A stretch of 64,000 bases of DNA from Streptomyces sp. MNU76 (GTDB lineage Bacteria > Actinomycetota > Actinomycetes > Streptomycetales > Streptomycetaceae), in NCBI RefSeq assembly GCF_020982545.1, contig NZ_JAJKLK010000003.1, positions 310,001 through 374,000 on the forward strand, in the 5' to 3' direction. Every line of letters starts with the position of its first letter. Positions within the stretch are counted from its first letter, which is position 1. Below, piece after piece: positions 26,381-34,717 of the stretch. The notes under the pieces were generated by a model. It was given only the letters and a program-made list of their open reading frames with translations, did not search any database and was not told the origin of the DNA. The position numbers were made by a program, and so were the translations under genes.

Positions 26381-27751
26381 TCAGCGACGCCACGGCCCCG
26401 TGACCGCGAAGGTCGTGCCCGGGGTGTAGCAGTTGACGTACATCGTGTCGCCGTCGGGGGAGAAGGTGACGCCCGCGAACTCGCCCCATTCCGGTTCTTC
26501 GGGGGTGCCGATGTTCTGGGCGTTGCGGGCCATGGCGTAGACCTCGCCGCGGCGCGTGACGCCGTAGACGTGCTGGGCGCCGTTGCCGTCCTCGCAGACC
26601 ATGAGGCCGCCGGAGGGGGCGAGGCAGATGTTGTCGGGGGATTCGCCGGGGAGCTGGAGGTCGGTGTCGGGGCCGAAGGCGATGACCAGGGTGAGGGTGC
26701 GGTGGTCGGGGTCGTAGCGCCAGATCTGGCCGTAGTGGTCGGCGGCCGAGCCGTCCGAGCTGCGGGCGAAGGAGGAGACGAAGTAGACGCAGCGCCCGCC
26801 CCAGTAGCAGCCTTCCAGTTTCTGCGCGTGAGTGATGCCCTTGGGGCCGAAGTCCTGGTGGCGGATGGCGGTGTGGGCGGCCAGGGGGTCGGGGACGTCG
26901 ACCCATTCGATGCCGTCGAAGCAGGCGCCGGGCTCCTGGATGGGGGAGAGGTCGGGTACGCCCGGGACGCGCATCGCCTGCAGTCGGCCACCCGCGCGCA
27001 GTGAACCGAGGCCCCCCTTGGGCTTGTCGGGGAGGAAGCGGTAGAAGAGGCCGAAGGGGCGCTCGAAGGCGTCCTCCGTCTCGTAGACGACTCCCCGCTT
27101 CGGGTCCACCGCGATCGCCTCGTGCTGGAAGCGGCCCATCGCGGTGAGGGGCACGGCTCCCGAGCGCCGCGGATCGGCCGCGTCGACCTCGAAGATGAAG
27201 CCGTGGTCCTTGGTGTAGCCGTTGGTGCCGGCCTTGTCCTCGTTCTCCTCGCAGGTCAGCCAGGTGCCCCAAGGGGTGGGCCCGCCCGCGCAGTTGACCG
27301 CGGTGCCGGCGATGGAGACCTGTTCCGAGAGCACCTTGCCCCGGGCGTCGAGCGTGAGGGACGTACAGCCGCCCTTGGCCGCCGGGTCGTAGGTGAGGCC
27401 CTGGATCGTGGGGACCGGGATACGGCCGTTGTGGCGGTTCTCGTGGTTGCGGACGAGGTGGACACGGCCGTGTCTGCCGGGGAAGGCGGACATGCCGTCG
27501 TGGTTGCTGGGCACCGGGCCCTCGCCCGACCTGAGGGGGTCGCCCTCACGGGAGAGGACCCGATAGCGGAAACCTTTCGGCAGGTCGAGCAGGCCGTTCG
27601 GGTCGGGGATCAGGGGGCCGTAGCCGGAGTGGCCGAGGGTGCTCTGCGCGGTGGCCGTGCCCACGAAGAGCTCGGAGAGGGCTCCGGTGAACGCGATGCC
27701 TGCGATACCGGCGCCCGAGCGGGCGAGGGCCTGACGGCGGGTCACTGACAC
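26381..27751 (-). CDS. PhoX-like DUF839 protein, Tat-exported
   Basis: A 456-aa protein with a twin-arginine signal (TRRQALARSGAGIAGIAF) and the PhoX/DUF839 beta-propeller features: VRNHENRH, PWGTWLTCEEN, GRFQHEAIAVDP and PDNICLAPSGGLMVCEDGN. PhoX phosphatases bind iron and calcium and act on phosphate esters outside the cell; whether this member has activity is unknown. I prefer GTG 27751, nine bases after GGAAGG, over TTG 27760, which is too close to it. The start overlaps the end of the slipin gene by ten bases. Confidence 0.85.
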   Translation of the reverse strand: MSVTRRQALARSGAGIAGIAFTGALSELFVGTATAQSTLGHSGYGPLIPDPNGLLDLPKGFRYRVLSREGDPLRSGEGPVPSNHDGMSAFPGRHGRVHLVRNHENRHNGRIPVPTIQGLTYDPAAKGGCTSLTLDARGKVLSEQVSIAGTAVNCAGGPTPWGTWLTCEENEDKAGTNGYTKDHGFIFEVDAADPRRSGAVPLTAMGRFQHEAIAVDPKRGVVYETEDAFERPFGLFYRFLPDKPKGGLGSLRAGGRLQAMRVPGVPDLSPIQEPGACFDGIEWVDVPDPLAAHTAIRHQDFGPKGITHAQKLEGCYWGGRCVYFVSSFARSSDGSAADHYGQIWRYDPDHRTLTLVIAFGPDTDLQLPGESPDNICLAPSGGLMVCEDGNGAQHVYGVTRRGEVYAMARNAQNIGTPEEPEWGEFAGVTFSPDGDTMYVNCYTPGTTFAVTGPWRR

Positions 27752-28710
27752 GGGGGACAACCTTCCTGCTGGCGGACAGGATGTGACCCGCCTGTGTGTA
27801 TCACGTGGTCAGCGCCACGTGAACCACGCGCGTAGAGGTCGAGCGCGGAGTCGTCCTTCGTGTCACTCGGTCGGAGGGGGTGGGAAAGGTGGGGCGGAGG
27901 GAGGTGGGGGAGGGGTCTGAGGGCGCGAGGGCGGGGGTCCGGCGAGGGGCCCGCCTGGGAGCGTTCCAGGAAGCGGAGGAGTTCCACGGGGAAGGGCAGG
28001 ACCAGGGTGGAGTTCTTCTCGGCGGCCACCGCCACCACCGTCTGCAGCAGGCGGAGTTGGAGGGCGGAGGGGGTGTCGGCCATCTCCTTCGCCGCCTCGG
28101 CCAGCTTTCTCGACGCCTGCAGTTCCGCGTCCGCGTTGATGATGCGGGCGCGGCGTTCCCGGTCGGCCTCGGCCTGGCGGGCCATGGAGCGCTTCATGGT
28201 GTCGGGGAGGGAGACGTCCTTGATCTCGACGCGGTCGATGGTGACGCCCCACTCCACGGCGGGACTGTCGATCATCAGTTCCAGGCCCTGGTTGAGCTTC
28301 TCGCGGTTGGAGAGGAGGTCGTCGAGGTCGCTCTTGCCGATGATGGAGCGCAGGGAGGTCTGGGCCATCTGGGAGACGGCGAAGCGGTAGTCCTCGACCT
28401 GTACGACCGCGTTCGCCGGGTCGACGACCTTGAAGTAGACGACCGCGTCGACACGGACGGTGACGTTGTCGCGGGTGATGCCCTCCTGGGCCGGGACCGG
28501 CATCGTCACGATCTGCATGTTGACCTTGCGGATGTGGTCGAGGCCCGGGACGACCATGGTGAAGCCGGGTGTTCTGGGGGTGCCGCGCAGTCGGCCCAGG
28601 CGGAAGACCACGCCTCGTTCGTACTGCTTGACGACTCGGGCCGCGGCGGCGACGTAGACGACCGCGGCGGAGCCGATCGCCGCGGCGGTGATGAGCAGCG
28701 TCTCGACCAT
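27742..28710 (-). CDS. Slipin / SPFH-domain protein (stomatin-like)
   Basis: A 322-aa protein with an N-terminal membrane hairpin (MVETLLITAAAIGSAAVVYVAA) and the SPFH domain (VVKQYERGVVFRLGRL, VTVRVDAVVYFKVVDPANAV, DDLLSNREKLNQGL, WGVTIDRVEIKDVSLP). Family members form membrane scaffolds. The last 70 residues are a Pro/Arg-rich tail not typical of slipins and overlap the start of the PhoX-like gene. AAGGGGG precedes the ATG. The open frame continues upstream but only this start gives the family N-terminus. Confidence 0.87.
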   Translation of the reverse strand: MVETLLITAAAIGSAAVVYVAAAARVVKQYERGVVFRLGRLRGTPRTPGFTMVVPGLDHIRKVNMQIVTMPVPAQEGITRDNVTVRVDAVVYFKVVDPANAVVQVEDYRFAVSQMAQTSLRSIIGKSDLDDLLSNREKLNQGLELMIDSPAVEWGVTIDRVEIKDVSLPDTMKRSMARQAEADRERRARIINADAELQASRKLAEAAKEMADTPSALQLRLLQTVVAVAAEKNSTLVLPFPVELLRFLERSQAGPSPDPRPRALRPLPHLPPPHLSHPLRPSDTKDDSALDLYARGSRGADHVIHTGGSHPVRQQEGCPPCQ

Positions 28711-28973
28711 GACGACCCCCTTGAGTCGTCCGGTGTGTGTGCGAATACCACGATATGTCGGAGGCGGGGGTGGGGCGACTGTCGGCCGGGAGCGGGAGCG
28801 GGAGCGGGGCGGGGCGGGGTGGAAGTGCTCCGGCGCTGGGGTCGGGCCGGGGTGGGAGGCGCTTGCCGACGCTAACAGGGTGCCGCCTGCGCCCACCCGT
28901 GCCGCCCCAGCGGCACGATTGCCCGCAGAAAAGGCGAGCCACGGCGTCGTGGAAAGGGGGTGTGGGACGAGTC
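28711..28973. other. Low-complexity gap with a G-quadruplex-like run
   Basis: No gene is supported between the slipin start and the SulP terminator. Positions 28788-28822 carry GGG-AGC-GGG-AGC-GGG-AGC followed by GGGGC repeats, a strong G-quadruplex candidate on the + strand just upstream of slipin. The rest is presumably the slipin promoter. Confidence 0.5.
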
Positions 28974-29001
28974 GGTGCCCCGGCCTGAAGGCCGGGGCAC
29001 C
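28974..29001. terminator. Hairpin terminator after the SulP gene
   Basis: GGTGCCCCGGCC and GGCCGGGGCACC form a perfect 12-bp stem with a TGAA tetraloop, 15 bases past the SulP stop on the minus strand. This is a clear intrinsic-type terminator. Confidence 0.8.
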
Positions 29002-29015
29002 GGGGGCTGGCTGGG

Positions 29016-30530
29016 TCAGGGTGTGGCTGACGTGGTCTTTTCCGGTTCCGGGACTGTCATGCGTACCGGTTCCGTGCCCGTCGCGCTGTGGCGGGCCGCC
29101 CAGTTCTCCAGGGCGGTGCGGCAGGCGTGGTCCAGGTGGTGGAGGCCGGTGAGGTGGAGTTCCACCGGGCGGTCCTGTGGGAGGGACTCCAGGTCGTCCA
29201 GTATCTTCGGCAGGCGGAGGAAGGTCGCGTTGCCGGAGAGGTAGGCCTGGACCGGGCCGGCGCCCTTGTCTATGACCTCCAGCTTGATGTGAGAGGCCTC
29301 CCAGGCGGTCTTGGCCACGGACAGGGCCAGACCGATCAGCACGCCCTCGAACATGTTGACCGCGACGATCGCCACGGCCGTGGCGACCAGGATCAGCGCC
29401 TCGCCCCGGTGGCCGCGCCACAGGGAGACGACCCCCCGGAAGGGGATCAGCTTCCAGCCCGCGTGGACGAGGATGCCGGCCAGGGCCGGCAGCGGGATCA
29501 GCGCGAGCGCCCCCGGCAGCGCGGCCACGAAGAGCAGCAGCCAGACGCCGTGCAGGACGCGGGACGCCTTCGTCTTCGCACCCGCCTGGAGGTTGGCGGA
29601 GCTGCGCACGATCACCGCCGTCATCGGCAGCGCGCCCAGCAGCCCGCACACGGTGTTGCCGGCGCCCTGGGCGATCAGCTCCTTGTCGTACTCGGTGCGC
29701 GGACCGTCGTGCATCCGGTCCACGGCCGCCGCGCTGAACAGGCTCTCGGCGGAGGCGATGAGGGTGAAAGCGAGGATCGTGCCGAGCAGGGCCACGTCGG
29801 CAAGCCGGCCGAAGGCGTCCGGGCCGGGCGGCTGGATCACGTCCAGCAGGCCCTTCACCTCGACGTTCGCCACCGGCAGGCTGAAGGCCAGACTGGCGCC
29901 GGTGGCCAGCAGGACCGCGGCGAGCGCGCCGGGGACGAGCTGGACCCTCTTCGGCAGGCGCTTCCACAGCACCATCACGGCGATGGTGCCCGCGCCGACC
30001 GCCAGCGAGGCGAGCGCGGTGGTGCTGCCGACGGCGTCGACGAAGGCGCCGGGCAGGCCCGCGATCTTGTCGATGCCGGAGGCGGGGGCCTTCAGGCCGG
30101 CCGCCGCGTAGAGCTGGCCGGCGATGATCACCAGGCCGATGCCGGCGAGCATGCCCTCGACGACGGAGACGGATATGGCACGGAACCAACGGCCCAGCTT
30201 CAGCGCGCCCATGGCGAGTTGGAGCAGACCGGCGGCGAGCACGATCACGCCGAGGGCGGGCAGCCCGAACTGGCGGACCGCCTCGAAGACCAGCACGGTC
30301 AGACCGGCGGCGGGGCCGGAGACCTGGAGGCTGCTGCCGGGCAGCATGCCGGCGACGATGCCGCCCACGATGCCGGTGACCAGGCCGAGTTCGGCCGGTA
30401 CCCCGGAGGCGACGGCGACGCCGACGCACAGCGGGAGGGCGACCAGGAACACGACGAGCGAGGCGCCGAAGTCCTGCCGCAGATGGGGAAACCTGGAGGA
30501 CGGGGACGGGGGAGAGGTCCGGGAGTTCAT
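29016..30530 (-). CDS. SulP family anion (probably bicarbonate) transporter
   Basis: A 504-aa membrane protein with 10-12 hydrophobic segments, the SulP segments RQDFGASLVVFLVALPLCVGVAVASG, GSSLQVSGPAAGLTVLV and AESLFSAAAVDRMHDG, and a C-terminal STAS domain (VQAYLSGNATFLRLPKILDDLE). SulP proteins move sulfate, bicarbonate or dicarboxylates. Adjacency to a beta-carbonic anhydrase favours bicarbonate; this is inference from context. ATG 30530 has a weak ribosome site; GTG 30539 or GTG 30554, which would overlap the previous stop, are alternatives. Confidence 0.87.
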   Translation of the reverse strand: MNSRTSPPSPSSRFPHLRQDFGASLVVFLVALPLCVGVAVASGVPAELGLVTGIVGGIVAGMLPGSSLQVSGPAAGLTVLVFEAVRQFGLPALGVIVLAAGLLQLAMGALKLGRWFRAISVSVVEGMLAGIGLVIIAGQLYAAAGLKAPASGIDKIAGLPGAFVDAVGSTTALASLAVGAGTIAVMVLWKRLPKRVQLVPGALAAVLLATGASLAFSLPVANVEVKGLLDVIQPPGPDAFGRLADVALLGTILAFTLIASAESLFSAAAVDRMHDGPRTEYDKELIAQGAGNTVCGLLGALPMTAVIVRSSANLQAGAKTKASRVLHGVWLLLFVAALPGALALIPLPALAGILVHAGWKLIPFRGVVSLWRGHRGEALILVATAVAIVAVNMFEGVLIGLALSVAKTAWEASHIKLEVIDKGAGPVQAYLSGNATFLRLPKILDDLESLPQDRPVELHLTGLHHLDHACRTALENWAARHSATGTEPVRMTVPEPEKTTSATP

Positions 30531-30550
30531 CTCGGACACCTGGCCGCCGG

Positions 30551-31129
30551 TCACAGGGTCTCGAACTTGTCGGAGTCCACGCGGTGTTCGCGCACGGCAC
30601 CCGTGTGGACCTCGTAGTACCAGCCGCGCAACCGCAGCCGGCCGTCCGCGAGGCGCTTCTCCACGCACGGGTAGGAGCGCAGGCGCAGCAGCTGGCTGAG
30701 GACGTGGTTCTGCACGCCGTCGGCGACCGTCGGGTCCTCGACCGCCCCTGCCGGGCGGGGGGTGGCGCTGGTCAGCCAGTCGCGTACGGCCGGTACGGCG
30801 TCCAGGTCGTCGCCGCGCACCAGGGCGCCCACGGCGCCGCAGTGCGAGTGTCCGCAGACCACGATGTCGGTGACGCCGAGGACCTCCACGGCGTACTCGA
30901 TGGTGGCCGTCTCACCGGTGGGGCGGTCGGCGGTGTACGGGGGGACGATGTTGCCGGCGGTCCGCAGTTCGAAGAGCTCGCCGGGGCGGGCGCCCGTGAT
31001 CAGGGCCGGGACGACCCGCGAGTCGGAGCAGGTGATGAACAGGACCTCGGGGGACTGGCCTTCGGCCAGCCTGGCGAACTCCTCAGGGCGCTGTCCGAAC
31101 GTACGGGCGTTGTCGATGAGGGGCTGCAT
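30551..31129 (-). CDS. Beta-class carbonic anhydrase
   Basis: A 192-aa enzyme for CO2/bicarbonate interconversion. Zinc ligands and catalytic residues are all present: Cys34 and Asp36 in CSDSR, His94 and Cys97 in GHSHCGAV, plus RTAGN. The frame is open far upstream, but ATG 31129 follows GGAGGAG and starts the family N-terminus. It is 20 bases upstream of the SulP gene, so the two are likely one operon with the secreted-protein gene before it. Confidence 0.93.
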   Translation of the reverse strand: MQPLIDNARTFGQRPEEFARLAEGQSPEVLFITCSDSRVVPALITGARPGELFELRTAGNIVPPYTADRPTGETATIEYAVEVLGVTDIVVCGHSHCGAVGALVRGDDLDAVPAVRDWLTSATPRPAGAVEDPTVADGVQNHVLSQLLRLRSYPCVEKRLADGRLRLRGWYYEVHTGAVREHRVDSDKFETL

Positions 31130-31208
31130 GATGGGGTGACTCCTCCTGGCGCGCCTCGTGGCGCGTCGGGCTTGCACGACAGAGTGGGGGGAACAGGCGC
31201 TCCGCGGC

Positions 31209-31607
31209 TCAGCAGCGGAGGACCTGGAGAGCGGCCGGGGTGTGGGCCGTGAGGGGTCTCGACGCCCGGTGGTGCGGGGCCGAGGGCCGTTCGGGTGCGC
31301 TCGCGGCCGCCGGGTTCTCCCCCAGCGGCGGACGCGCGGGCGTTTCGGGAACGGTGTGGGTGATGAGGCGATGCCGGTCGCGTGTGCGATGCGGACCGGT
31401 CGGGTCCTGTGAGGGTGCGCATGTGCGGTGGGTGGCCGCGGTGTCACGCAACGGCTTCGCGGTGGGGGTGTTTCCGGGCTCGGCTTTGGCCTTGGCGTGA
31501 CCAAGCGTGTGCGCGGCTGCGAAGGATGTGGTGGGAGCGAAGAACGCCAGGGTGAGCAGGACGGCGGCTAGGGCCGAAAGGACGGTCCGGGTCGTCGTAC
31601 CTCGCAA
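31209..31607 (-). CDS. Small secreted His/Pro/Thr-rich protein
   Basis: A 132-aa protein. TTG 31607 follows AGGAGG by six bases and gives a clean signal peptide (TVLSALAAVLLTLAFFAPTTSFAAAHT). The mature part is low-complexity and rich in Pro, Thr, His and Arg, with no recognised domain, and ends in Cys. A longer frame starts at GTG 31655 but lacks a ribosome site. It is upstream of the carbonic anhydrase and SulP genes in the same orientation. Function unknown. Confidence 0.55.
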   Translation of the reverse strand: MRGTTTRTVLSALAAVLLTLAFFAPTTSFAAAHTLGHAKAKAEPGNTPTAKPLRDTAATHRTCAPSQDPTGPHRTRDRHRLITHTVPETPARPPLGENPAAASAPERPSAPHHRASRPLTAHTPAALQVLRC

Positions 31608-31665
31608 TATGAGCCTCCTCGCTGGCAGTTCCGGGTGTCTCCCACGCGTCGACACTTGCTCGACT

Positions 31666-31698
31666 TGGTCAACCGATGGTCAACCGCTGGTCAAGAAA
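31666..31698 (-). promoter_or_regulatory. Three direct repeats with 11-bp period (TTGACCA on the minus strand)
   Basis: TGGTCAA starts at 31666, 31677 and 31688 exactly one helical turn apart. On the minus strand this is TTGACCA three times, upstream of the secreted protein / carbonic anhydrase / SulP genes. The spacing is typical of SARP-type or OmpR-like regulator sites, and the repeats also read as -35 boxes. Confidence 0.55.
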
Positions 31699-31701
31699 CA
31701 C

Positions 31702-31733
31702 GTTAACCCTGCAAAGTTGTTTGCAGGGTTAAC
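31702..31733. promoter_or_regulatory. Perfect 14-bp inverted repeat
   Basis: GTTAACCCTGCAAA pairs perfectly with TTTGCAGGGTTAAC around a GTTG loop. It lies between the ZapE gene's 3' end (31843, minus strand) and the direct repeats. It may be the ZapE terminator or an operator; its AT-rich ends are unusual here. Confidence 0.5.
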
Positions 31734-31842
31734 TTAACGTTGCGAGCTGAAGAGAGCCTGAAAAGCGAGGGCGGGTTGGCTGGAACCAGCCCTTGACCTG
31801 GTGGAGTTCCGCTGGGTCGGGCTACGGCCGGTGGTGGTGTGC

Positions 31843-32946
31843 TCAGTGCTTCACGAGTCGCTCGGCGTCGCGCGCGAGGGCGGTGAGGCGGGAGATGGCG
31901 CGGAAGTACTTCTTGCGGTAGCCGCCGTTCAGCATCTCCTCGCTGAACAGCCGGTCGAAGGGCAGCCCGGACGCGAGCACGGGTACCTCGCGGTCGTACA
32001 GCCGGTCGGCGAGCACCACCAGCCGCAGCGCCGTGGACTGGTCCGGCACCGGCTCGACGTCCGTCAGACAGACCGCCTTCAGACCGTCCGTCAGGGCGCC
32101 GTACCGGCTGGGGTGGACGCGCGCGAGGTGGTCCAGCAGGTGCGGGAAGTCGTCGAGCGAGGCGCCCTCGGTGGCGTACGCCGCCTTGGTGACCTCCTCG
32201 TCGGAGTACGGGGCCGGGGCCTCGGGCAGACCGCGGTGGCGGTAGTCCTCGCCGTCGATGCGCAGGGAGCGGAAGTGGGCCGACAGGCCCTGGATCTCGC
32301 GCAGGAAGTCGACCGACGCGAACCGGCCCTCACCGAGCTTGCCCGGCAGTGTGTTCGAGGTGGCGGCCAGCGCCACGCCCGCGTCGACCAGCTTGCCGAG
32401 CAGGGTCGACACCAGGACGGTGTCGCCCGGGTCGTCCAGCTCGAACTCGTCGATGCACAGGAGGCGGTGCCCGGAGAGGGTCTGGACCGTCTTCTGGAAA
32501 CCGAGGGCGCCGACCAGGTTCGTCAGCTCCACGAACGTGCCGAAGGCCTTGAGGGAGGGCTCGGCCGGGGTGGCGTGCCAGAGGGAGGCGAGCAGGTGCG
32601 TCTTGCCGACGCCGTATCCGCCGTCCAGATAGACGCCGCGGGGGCCCGCCGGGACCTTGGCCTTCGCCTTGCCGAAGCCGAAGAAGCCGCGTCGGCCGGC
32701 ACCGGTCGCGTGCGCGCCCCCGAGTCCCGCCGCGAAACCGCTCAGGACACGGACGGCCTCGGTCTGGCTGGGCTGGTTCGGGTCCGGGAGGTAGGTGTCG
32801 AAGCGCACCGAGTCGAAGCGGGGCGGCGGCACCATCTCGGCGACGAGCCGGTCCGCGGGGACATGGGGCTCGCGGGTGCACAGGGACGCGGGAGCCGCTT
32901 CGGGTATCGAACCGAATCCGGACACGGTGGCTGAGGACGACGACAC
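31843..32946 (-). CDS. zapE: AFG1/ZapE-like cell division ATPase
   Basis: A 367-aa P-loop ATPase of the ZapE (AFG1) family: Walker A GGYGVGKTH, Walker B RLLCIDEFELDD, and the C-terminal SHLPFDRLF-like segment (ASGLPFDRLFSEEMLNGGYRKKYFRAISRLTAL). In E. coli ZapE acts on the Z-ring; the role in Streptomyces is less clear. I prefer GTG 32946; ATG 32985 would extend it across the divergent gene's start. Confidence 0.86.
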   Translation of the reverse strand: MSSSSATVSGFGSIPEAAPASLCTREPHVPADRLVAEMVPPPRFDSVRFDTYLPDPNQPSQTEAVRVLSGFAAGLGGAHATGAGRRGFFGFGKAKAKVPAGPRGVYLDGGYGVGKTHLLASLWHATPAEPSLKAFGTFVELTNLVGALGFQKTVQTLSGHRLLCIDEFELDDPGDTVLVSTLLGKLVDAGVALAATSNTLPGKLGEGRFASVDFLREIQGLSAHFRSLRIDGEDYRHRGLPEAPAPYSDEEVTKAAYATEGASLDDFPHLLDHLARVHPSRYGALTDGLKAVCLTDVEPVPDQSTALRLVVLADRLYDREVPVLASGLPFDRLFSEEMLNGGYRKKYFRAISRLTALARDAERLVKH

Positions 32947-32982
32947 GGTTACCGAGTCTAAGGGTCGTGCCAGACTGCACGA

Positions 32983-33919
32983 CATGCGACGCCTGTTCCC
33001 TGTGACCGAAGAGACAGCGGCCCGGACACCGGAAGCGACCGGTGGGGCGATGGCGGCCGAGGTGCCGACGGCGGACGGCGGTGAGGGCCCGGCGGGCGCC
33101 CGGACGCCGGGCGCGCGGGACGGCCGGCCCTCGGCGGCCGGGGCACCGGCGGACGGGGCGGCGGCGGAAGGGGCGTCGAACGTTGTCGAGCGGGAGTGGA
33201 GCCTCGACGAACTGGCGGCCGCGTACGCCTACCCCGAGCCCGCGCCCGGCGGGCGGGAGCCCTGGCTGCGCGCCAACATGGTGTCCACCCTCGACGGCGC
33301 CGCCCAGCACGACGGGCGCTCGCAGCCGATCTCCAGCGAGGCCGACATGCGGATCTTCGGCACGCTGCGAGGGCTCGCGGACGTGGTGATCGTCGGCGCG
33401 GAAACGGTACGGCAGGAGGGGTACCGTCCGGCACGCGCGCGGGAGGCGTTCGCCGAGGCGCGCCGGGCGGCCGGACAGACGGCCGCGCCCGCCGTCGCCG
33501 TGGTGAGCGCGAGCCTTGACCTGGACTTCTCGCTGCCGCTGTTCACCTCGCCGCTGACGCCCACGCTGCTGCTCACCGGTGCCGCCGCGGCCCCGGACCG
33601 GGTCGCCACCGCCGAGAAGGCGGGGGTCCGGGTGGTGGTCGCCGGAGACGGGATGGGCGTCGACCCGGCCCGTGCCGTACGCGCCCTCGCCGACCTGGGG
33701 CTGACCCGGCTGCTCACCGAGGGCGGCCCGCGCGTCCTGGGTCAGCTCGTCGCCGCCGACGTCCTCGACGAGCTCTGTCTGACGGTGTCGCCGATGCTCA
33801 CGGCCGGGGACGCGCAACGGATCGCCGGGGGACCCTCGGTGGCGGTGCCCAAGCGCTTCGCCCTGGTGTCGCTGCTGGAGGAGTCCGGGTTCCTGTTCGG
33901 TCGTTACCGTCGTACATGA
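32983..33919 (+). CDS. Pyrimidine reductase family protein (RibD C-terminal domain)
   Basis: A 311-aa protein. Residues 1-70 are a low-complexity Ala/Gly/Glu region; the RibD_C reductase domain follows (LRANMVSTLDGAAQHDGRS, VVIVGAETVRQEGYRPAR, LTRLLTEGGPRVLGQL). Family members use NADPH to reduce a ribosylaminopyrimidine or folate-like ring. There is no Shine-Dalgarno before the ATG, so a leaderless start is possible. It is divergent from zapE with only 36 bp between. Confidence 0.82.
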
Positions 33920-34037
33920 ACGCGGGTCGGTCGTACGTGAAAGCGGGCGGAATCTACCGTTCCGTTTAGCTTTCGCCGGGCACACTAGAACTCTGAGGAG
34001 TGAGGGCCCGCGGGGCCCTCCGAGGAGAAGGGCGCCT

Positions 34038-34517
34038 GTGGTGTCGTTCACGAGCGTATTGATGATCGAGAAGGCTCTGACGTCCGCGGACGTCGAGTTC
34101 GTCACGACCCTGCACGGCGACGAGCGGGCCTCCTTCCACGTGCTGCTCCAGCCGCGCGGAAATCAGGCCGACCGGTTGCTGCGGGCCATCGACGACCTCG
34201 CCCTCGGTGAGCTGGACGAGGCGGCGCGGGAGGGGGAGATGCCGGAGGGGGAGCAGGCGATGGACGCCGGGGAACGGGCTCTGGAGGTGTCCTTGCAGGC
34301 ACTGCGGGGGGCCGGGAGCACGGCGGAGGGGCGGTTGATCGAGGATCATCCGCTGGACGCGTTGAAGTCGCTGGTGGAGGAGGTTTCGGCCGATGAGGTG
34401 TTGGTGCTGACCGATCCGCATTACGTGGAGGAGTTCTTTCACCGGGACTGGGCCTCGCGGGCTCGGCACAAGGTGGGGGTGCCGGTGTTGAAGTTGTTCT
34501 CCCATGCGCGGGTGTGA
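34038..34517 (+). CDS. Conserved hypothetical protein (Usp-like C-terminus)
   Basis: A 159-aa protein starting with GTG after AGGAGAAGGG. Its C-terminal half (DEVLVLTDPHYVEEFFHRDWASRARHKVG) resembles universal-stress-type nucleotide-binding folds, but the Usp ATP motif is absent. Orthologues in Streptomyces are sometimes labelled indole-3-glycerol phosphate synthase, for which I see no support. Function unknown. Confidence 0.7.
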   Translation: MVSFTSVLMIEKALTSADVEFVTTLHGDERASFHVLLQPRGNQADRLLRAIDDLALGELDEAAREGEMPEGEQAMDAGERALEVSLQALRGAGSTAEGRLIEDHPLDALKSLVEEVSADEVLVLTDPHYVEEFFHRDWASRARHKVGVPVLKLFSHARV

Positions 34518-34560
34518 GGCCGGGGGTGCCGTAGGGGTTGCCGTGTTCTGTCGGTGCGCG

Positions 34561-34630
34561 TGCGTCGTGGCTGGTCGCGCAGTTCCCCGCGCCCCTGGAC
34601 GGCGGCTGCGCCGCCAGCCAGGGACGCGGT
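34561..34630 (+). repeat. Interspersed GC repeat with adjoining hairpin
   Basis: CGTCGTGGCTGGTCGCGC followed by AGTTCCCCGCGCCCCT, then a stem-loop GGCGGC-TGC-GCCGCC inside CTGG...CCAG. It lies between the 159-aa gene and murC. The 35 bases before it (from about 34524) also match the 51168-51211 copy loosely, so the full unit may be about 70 bp. Confidence 0.7.
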
Positions 34631-34640
34631 CCGTGGGCGG

Positions 34641-34666
34641 CTGCTGTACGGGCCTCCGTACAGCAG
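34641..34666. terminator. Hairpin upstream of murC
   Basis: CTGCTGTACGG and CCGTACAGCAG form an 11-bp perfect stem with a GCCT loop, 52 bases upstream of the murC start. It may end read-through from the upstream gene or sit in the murC leader. Confidence 0.55.
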
Positions 34667-34717
34667 GCAATAGGCTGGGGGCGTCCGTCGGCTTCGTACG
34701 TCACCTGGAGAACACGC

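Noticed and set aside
30624..31504. Long upstream extension of the carbonic anhydrase frame
   Set aside because: Pro/Arg-rich and not homologous to any carbonic anhydrase; ATG 31129 has a strong ribosome site.
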